Shown here: positions 57,221 through 64,000 of the stretch, piece by piece
How the letters are laid out: the number at the start of each line of letters is the position of its first letter
How positions within the stretch are numbered: position 1 is the stretch's first letter
Assembly (NCBI GenBank): GCA_028023455.1
Contig: JAQFVV010012529.1
Coordinates: forward strand, 2,728,001-2,792,000
Source: Epiperipatus broadwayi
Taxonomy: Eukaryota; Onychophora; Udeonychophora; Euonychophora; Peripatidae
Reading direction: 5' to 3'
Length of the DNA: 64,000 bases
Translations under genes and position numbers: made by a program
Notes under the pieces: generated by a model
Told to the model about the DNA's origin: nothing
The model's input: only the letters and a program-made list of their open reading frames with translations
Database searches by the model: none

Positions 57221-57689
57221 TGTTTTTTTTCTTTTCTTTTTTTTTCTTGGAATTAGAATATCTGTACTTATTTATGAGAGTCTACTTATTATTTATTAAT
57301 AAATACAACGTTTTAGGTAATACAATTATTTCACTGCTGTTTGTTATAGATTGGTATTCTGAAATAGTTCAAGTCTTCTAGTAAGCAGATTATAGTATTT
57401 AAATATTGAATTACTATGATCAAACAATAATATTTGACTCTTATTTGAAGTAGATTGCCATTGTATGCCATCTTCATAATACATAAACTTTAGTGAGATC
57501 TATTTTTTTCATCATGAAGCAAGATAATATAAAGTAATCGCAATAAATCACCAAAAAAAAAAAAAAAATTCCTCTGCTTTTAACTACATGCTTCTCAAAA
57601 TTATTTTTGAAAGTAAAAAAAGCATACCCTTAAATGATTTTTAATCATTACTTTCAAACATTATCAATTCTCTGCACGTTAGTCTGTTA

Positions 57690-58828
57690 AAAGTTTAATC
57701 CAGTTTTTCTGACCTATGATCTCTTTTCTTCATCTCACTCCAACATCCTGACTCTCATGTGGTTTTTTTAAAATCTTTTACAATCTTTTGGGATCCAATT
57801 TAAGAATTCAACTGTTCTTCTACTATTATTTCTTTTAGCAATATGCACATCCCAGCTCTATTTCAGTATCTTACTTATTTCAATGATGTCAATAATACTG
57901 GTTAGTTCTCTCACTGATATTTCCAACTTACATCTCTATATTTCATTGTTTGTTTGAAATTTTTTTGCCCAAATTTTAGATTGATATGGAAAAATTGATA
58001 AAACACATTTATTAAAAATCTTTCTTTTCATACTTTTAGGCATATTTTTTTTAATTTTAAGTTTTGTCTGCCAAAAGCACTGCAGTTAAATTTAATTCTG
58101 TGATTAATTTTAACTATTATGGTTCTGCATTAATAATCTTAGATATTTGTAATTGTTAACTTCTAATTTGTGATTTTCAATCTCTTGAACAACAATTTAG
58201 TCTTTTTAGCATTTAACTTTAATCTATTTTTAAAATAAATAGCCAAATGGTTTATTGCTTGCAAATTCTTAGGAAATTTGAGCATCAGTAAGGACACAGT
58301 TAATCTGCAATAGTGAAGTTTAAATCCAGAATTTGCCACTCTATTACTGCGCTAAACTTTTTTTGGAGTAAGTTCTACTTTTTTGTTTTCATCTGATAAT
58401 TTTTGTAATATTTTTTGACACTCTGAAGCATCATTTGCAAAAGCAACCACATCACTCACAAAAGTTAGAAAATTTAAATGATATTTATATATTTTTATTT
58501 TCTCTATTTTAATTTCACAAATACTTCTCATGAAACTGATATAAAAAGTTTTGGAAATATGTTTAGCATTAATCTTTTTAGTGTGACTATATAATCTAAT
58601 GACTGTTGCTGCATCTTAATAAATATGAATTCAGAATATGTCAATAACCTGAATATATATTTTGATTTACATGCTTATTTGATTCTAAAAGCATTTTCAT
58701 AGAAATCAAAATATTGTATCATCAAGATATAAGTCAGTACATTGTCATATTTTGAAAAATAGTTGCAAATTATTAAAATTTTATGTAGAACTGATAAAAG
58801 ACTGTTAGATCTGCAATTTCTAAAGAAG
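57690..58828 (-). pseudogene. RTE-type LINE remnant, minus copy (C1)
   Basis: Minus strand from 58828 down: an NYRPISLLSVLYKI-like start (about 58790-58828), the RT central part (58380-58700), then a SINE-like insert. ELEVNNYKYL-like and KRKIFNKCVLS-like blocks follow (57990-58170). The C-terminal WVREQTSIIDIIE..NWIPKDCKR-like region lies at 57770-57930. Strongly diverged and full of stops. No 3' TGATGA tail is visible. Confidence 0.65.
58228..58360 (-). repeat. SINE-like insert with tRNA-type head
   Basis: Interrupts RTE copy C1. Minus strand begins GTTTAGCGCAGTAATAGAG, resembling a tRNA A-box half. TCTGGATTTAAACTTC sits in B-box position, then a unique region follows (ACTGTGTCCTTACTGATGC, then TTTGCAAGCAATAAACC). 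The head recurs at 34300-34375. Target duplication unclear. Confidence 0.5.
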
Positions 58829-60020
58829 TCATTAGAAATTATAGATCTATCAGTCTTCTATCATTTCTATACAAAATTTTTACTAAGATAATTACAGCTA
58901 ATTTAGTGAACTTTAGATTCTAATCAGTTAAGGGAACAAAGTAATTTTGGTACAGTGAATCACTGTCTTAATACTGAGACAAGTTATAGAATGATGTAAT
59001 GCATATGAATAGCTATTTTGCTTTCAATTTGGAAATTATGAAAAAGCATTTAATTTTTATAACGATTTTCACAATGATAAAGTTTTGGAACATCAAAATA
59101 TAGATTGTGGATATTATCATATTCTGAAAAATATTTAGTAAAATGCAACAGCAATGAGTTGGGAGTATAATGATATTGTATTTCCAGAACTTTTTATAAT
59201 AGTTTTACAAGAAGTATTCTGCGCCTAAATGAAGATTATTTAAGTTATCTATATTTTGCAAATGATGTGGTTGTTTTTTTTTTTTTCAAATAATGCTTCA
59301 GAGTTTCAAGAAATGTTTCAAGAGTTATCAGATGAAAGTAAGAAAATGGAATTAAAGATAAATACTAAAAAAGCCTTTTTAAACATTGTTCAATGGATTT
59401 TCTCAGAAGAAGAAAATAAAAATTGATAAAGATGAATTAGAAGTTATCAACTAAAAATATTTTAGCCAGATTATTAATACAAATGAAAACATAATGGGTG
59501 AAATTAATTCAGAATTAAGTAAGCTTGGAATGGTTTTGGTAGAAATAACATTATTAAAAGATAATATGCTTATGTATTTGAAAAGAAAGATTATTAATAA
59601 ATGTATTTTATCAGTTCTAACTTAAGGATCTAAGACTTATATATTTTAACAGATGAGCAATACAGAAACTTCAGAACACTCAACAAAGTATTGAAAGTTA
59701 TATGTTAGGAGTAACAAGAAGAGATTGAAAATGAGATATGTGGATGAGTGAAGAAATAGGTAACACTGGTATCATTAAAAAAATTAAGAGATTGAATTGG
59801 AATTGGACTAGATATATTGCTAGTAAAGATAACAATGGATGGACAGTTGACATCTTAAACTATATCCCAAAGATTGGAAAAGACCTAGAGAAAGATTACG
59901 TATGAGATGGATGAATGAAATAAGGAAGTTTACTGATGTGATGTGTAGAAGAGAGGCTAGAAATCAGAGAAATTGAATTAAACTTGGAGAAAACTTAATC
60001 CTGCAGTAGATCAACTATAG
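58829..60020 (+). pseudogene. RTE-type LINE remnant, plus copy (C2), head-to-head with C1
   Basis: Begins NYRSISLLSFLYKIFTKIITA (about 58843-58905). It continues through FEYGKAFN-like and KATHDNKVLEHQNIDCGYYH-like stretches (about 59030-59120). YFANDVVVFF is at about 59250-59280, with FADD changed to FAND. EMFQELSDESKKMELKINTKK follows (about 59310-59370), then C-terminal blocks up to LGENLILQ (about 59980-60005). Many frameshifts. The 3' microsatellite is lost. Confidence 0.7.
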
Positions 60021-60339
60021 TTAAAAATAATGATTTATTAAAAGGAAACAGCAGTAATTAGACTGTTGTTAAAAATATTAACTTGGATAAGAATGTGTGA
60101 TGATTCTATAATCCAAAACTTTTTACAGCAGTTTTTATTTAGTAATGTATTATAATTCATTGAATAAAACTAATACAGTATATTTATGGAAAAAGAATAA
60201 GATATATAATAATAATGACTTGAATTGAAATTTATTGCTGACAAATGTTTTTGTTGGTTTCATGTATTTTTAGAATTAAAAAAATTATCAGAATTTAATT
60301 CCATTTCTCTAATACCTTAACTTTTCATGCCCATATTAT

Positions 60340-60475
60340 ACCAACAAATTTCTTTTTGTTATCCGTTCATCTTAAATGTAGTCTCTTTTTAAATTTCTTA
60401 TAATCTTTTGAGATTTAATTTAAGACAGTATGGTCCTGTATTTCATTCAATTAGAAACTATTTTTAGTGATATTT
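60340..60475 (-). pseudogene. Short RTE C-terminal fragment
   Basis: Minus strand: a piece corresponding to the NWIPKDCKR..RMRWMDE region of the other RTE copies (AAAAGATTATAAGAAATTT, then AAAGAGACTACATTTAAGAT). It extends over little more than 100 bases. Confidence 0.5.
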
Positions 60476-60479
60476 TTAA

Positions 60480-63400
60480 CTGATAGCCAATATTTGGTCA
60501 AAATATAAAACTGTATTTTTCTTTTATTCCTTTTCTTTATTTTCCTTTTTTTGTTGTTATTATCATTATGATTGAAGATATTGTAAGTAAATTTTCATTT
60601 TTATAATGTAGTTAAATAATTTTCTTCAAGGATTTTTTTTATTAATGACAGTGAAAACAAGTAATAATAATAACTGTTTAATCATCATAAGATAAAGCAA
60701 AAACAAATATAACAAAAAAATATATTGGTGAAAAGACCTATAATAATTTTTCAAATTGATTTTAGTAATATTTGTAATTCAGTTTTATTAAGTTAAATTG
60801 TTACTGGAACTTTTATGGAAAATGAATAATTTTTTTTTATGACAAATTCATTTGTAAAGAAATGTATGTTATAAATTTTACATTCAAAATTAAGAAATGA
60901 CATTTTAACATGTTACTTTAGAATTATGGAATCTGACTATATAATCATTGTTAATTTACTTACTAATTTTTTTAATTCTTTTTAATATAAAATAATGTAG
61001 TGTTTTAAGATTTATTGTTGACACTTCTTCTGCTTCTGAATTACTCATCTTTAAAATAGCACAATAATGTATACCATTTGTCTATTTCAAGGTTTTCTGA
61101 ATTCATTTAAGATTTAGATAACATCTTAATAATGAATTTAAGAAAAATAAGATAAAAGATAAACTAATCTAATCTGTGGATGTTCTAACAGATTTTAACA
61201 TAATAAAAGAATGTCCCTTTTTTTCTTTTAAGGATTTAGTAATGAAATTATCATCCAAATTAGTAAGTTTAACACTTTCATGCATTTGTAAATACTATAT
61301 CTGAATTAAAGCAGAGATCATAGAAAAGATTTCTTAATTTATATTCTAATACTTTTATATCTATAAATAAGCTTATATAAAGCAAAAAAAAAAAAAGAAT
61401 ATTGTTATCAAAGTAGTACATATAAAATTAATATAGTTATATTCAGACATAATATGATTTCTGAATTAAGGATTAAAATAAAATAGTAATTCAATACTTT
61501 GCTAGAAAATATACCGATCCTTAATCCCATTTAGTTGATTCATTGACTCACATCATTTGCTAAGTTATTCATATAACCAAATTTTCAAATCCACTTATCA
61601 GGAAATTTCTAGATTTTACAAAAATTTACATAAATTTTGTTAGCATTTGCCTAATCCTGAATTTTGATTTTGTTTCCCATAGAATTTTTATGACAATATT
61701 TAGGTTAGTTTGACTGTTATTTGTGATAGTTATTCAACACTTAATTTTATAGTTTTTTTCTAATTTTGTCTCATGATTAAAGAAATAGACTGATTATTTA
61801 TTCTTGAATTATATATTTTTAAAAATTACCTTCATACTGCTATTAGCATTCACAATTTTTATGTTAATTAATATATTAGTATATTAATTATTTGTGCTTA
61901 TCAAGTGATTTGTTGTTGATTTTATTTTATTATGATTTTTAATTAAAATTTTATTCATCAGCATTCTTTTTTTTTTGCCTTTTTAAAAATATTTCTTCTA
62001 ATTAATTATTTATAATTTTTAAAAGGTCCAGATATTAAATCATTTCTTGAATTCTCTATATTTTTACTATTTTAGACTTGCTTAGTATGATTGAGCAGTG
62101 ACAGTAGATTTTTTTAATCCAATGAATCTTCTAATAAATTTTTATTATCATTAATGAATATTGCTTTTGTTATGTATATGATAGAAATTAATAGTATCAG
62201 TTTTTTTATTTATTACATTTTTTTCAACTTTTTGCCTAAAATGTGTTAAATTTGAATATTTTCAGTATTATTTTTAATCATAAAATCTTTTTAGTTATAA
62301 ATGATTTTATAACCAGTTTTATTTCAGTTTTACAAATGTATTTTTGTTGGGTTTATCATGAACCATCATCTGAGACTATGATGTGTTTTTAAGCATATGA
62401 GATATATAATACATTTTGCCAAATCTTATCACATTCATTGTAGAGCATTCAAATATGGAGGAATTTGATCTCAAATATTTGAAATTTATCTATTTTTTTT
62501 ATTTATATTCAAATTAGATAGGAATTTTCTAGATCCAAATTTTAAGACTTAATGTAAATCTAAATTCAAGCCTTCATGCTCTTATAGTTTGTTGCTATTC
62601 TGTATAATTATGAATTTAAGTTTGAAGCCTTTATCAGTGACATTTTCATAGCAGATTATGGCTAATTTGTTTTGATTAGAATATGTTTGCATATGGATGT
62701 TTTCTGATACTGCAAGATTTGGATTTTTAGAAACTATTTTCTGTCATTTAAGATTTGAATCTTCTTTCTATCTTCAATAGACATATATATCATGACCCAT
62801 AATTTTTTTTGCAAAAACATCAGTATAAACAACAATAGTAATAAGGTTCACAACCTCTTCTTGTATTTCTAGATACATTGAGTATGGTAATCAATAGATA
62901 TTTCTAATTAAATAAATTATCATTTTTATTTTTTGAGGTTCAGATATGTATCAGTGGAGGATATTTTATTAAATAAAAGTTCTATATGAATCCTATTTTG
63001 TTCAGGCAATTCTTTAGATATACTTATCACTTTATTTTTAAAAATAAAATGTATTTGAGTCACATGAGATCAATCACTTCTGTAACCTTTTGAATTAGAT
63101 AGTTGTTTTTTTTTTTTGCTTGAAAGATTGTCTGAGTTGATGGTACCTGAAATGATTGTCATTTGATAGTATTGCCAACTTTAATAAAGAAAATACATTC
63201 ACTTTTATCTGTCACCTTACAAAACAAATGTTCAGAATGTAAATAAATGATTATAATCTTACCAAGTTAATGGGCAGTTTTACAGAACTTTTTCATTGAA
63301 AAAAGCAATTACTAGATTATTCTTAAATGATAATTGCTTTATACATTATAGATATGTTTTAATTTCATATCAAGAGTTCTGTATGCCTATTATTATGGAC

Positions 63401-64000
63401 TGTGGTTGTACAAAATATTTAAATAATTTCATAGCACTCTGCTAGAATAAATTTCAATTTTTAAACAGACTATGGTTAAATTTTTTTTTGAATTGAATGT
63501 TTGCATGATGAATGTAAATCAACCATTTCTTTTACCAACAAAAGAATTAACATTGTAATATTTGATATATGATTAAAAAATAAAAGCAATTTTTTTTATT
63601 TTAAAAAAGTTGTATCCTTTGATTTTTAGCTGAAGTTTTTTAAACAGTGCTCAGTAAATAAATAAAATTTAATTAAAAAAAAAAAAAATTCCTATCAACA
63701 CAAATTTTTTTTTTATAATTACATCCCTCCTTCCACAAGGCTTTAAAAGTTGGTAGAAACCATTCCCTATATGTTATTCATCATTGGGTAATCTCTAATC
63801 TAATGAATGACTAATAAAAATTATTAAAATAATGTGTTGATCTTGATATGAAAATGTTCTATTTATCATTATACTGTCAGAGGATAATTATGTCAGACAG
63901 TTTAATTAAATTATTGCATCAGCAATTTCAACAACAAAACTGTAAGAAGTCAGCCATTAATTTATTGTTGATATATATTAATAATAGCACACCTGCCTGT
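60480..64000. other. A+T-rich stretch without a recognised gene
   Basis: No supported frame, repeat pair or RNA motif. Poly-A/T runs and short microsatellite-like stretches only. Confidence 0.5.

Noticed and set aside
1-64000. CRISPR arrays, bacterial operons, rRNA or intact tRNA genes
   Set aside because: None seen; the direct repeats present are LTRs, target duplications and local tandem duplications typical of a eukaryotic genome.

Overview
The window looks like a gene-poor, very A+T-rich stretch of an invertebrate animal genome. No exon set of a host protein-coding gene can be defended. Almost everything recognisable is a transposable element, mostly retroelements of types that coexist in molluscs, flatworms, cnidarians and arachnids (CR1-like and RTE-like LINEs, Penelope-like elements, LTR elements, hAT). 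The phylum cannot be fixed from sequence alone; a cephalopod or other mollusc is one candidate.

Layout. 341-3485: decayed hAT element with a TTF-zinc-finger/DUF4371-type transposase. About 3600-8643: CR1-like LINE with an intact 1162-codon endonuclease/reverse transcriptase ORF2 and a broken PHD-finger plus SGNH-esterase ORF1. 10984-17610 (minus): older copy of the same LINE, split by a 252-bp foldback insertion (12239-12490) and a 1639-bp TG..CA insertion with an ATAC target duplication (13876-15514). 17705-17759 (minus): hammerhead-like motif just upstream of that LINE. 20150-21190: truncated RTE-type LINE carrying a tRNA-related SINE with a 15-16 bp target duplication. 25102-33787: remnant of a Penelope-like element (GIY-YIG end) with inverted terminal repeats, into which a complete 7.4-kb LTR element (LTRs about 2.5 kb, gag-like only, no pol) has inserted. 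39972-41650: RTE copy with textbook twin-priming 5' inversion and a perfect 13-bp target duplication.

48922-54819 holds three related pieces of an unusual foldback family carrying hammerhead-ribozyme sequences. One is a 645-bp foldback with a hammerhead sequence in each arm and a 13-bp target duplication. Another is a 294-bp copy with one well-formed hammerhead and a 12-bp target duplication. Then come a near-perfect 110-bp inverted repeat (55301-55565), a decayed LINE with a C-terminal C2H2 finger (55660-57220), and two head-to-head RTE copies (57690-60020).

The elements do not work together as a pathway. They record a nesting history: LINE copies hit by LTR, SINE and foldback insertions, and a Penelope-like element hit by an LTR element. 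The best candidate for something little described is the hammerhead-bearing foldback family. A weak core-promoter-like cluster near 50367-50438, followed by a possible first exon ending at 50802, is the only hint of host gene structure.
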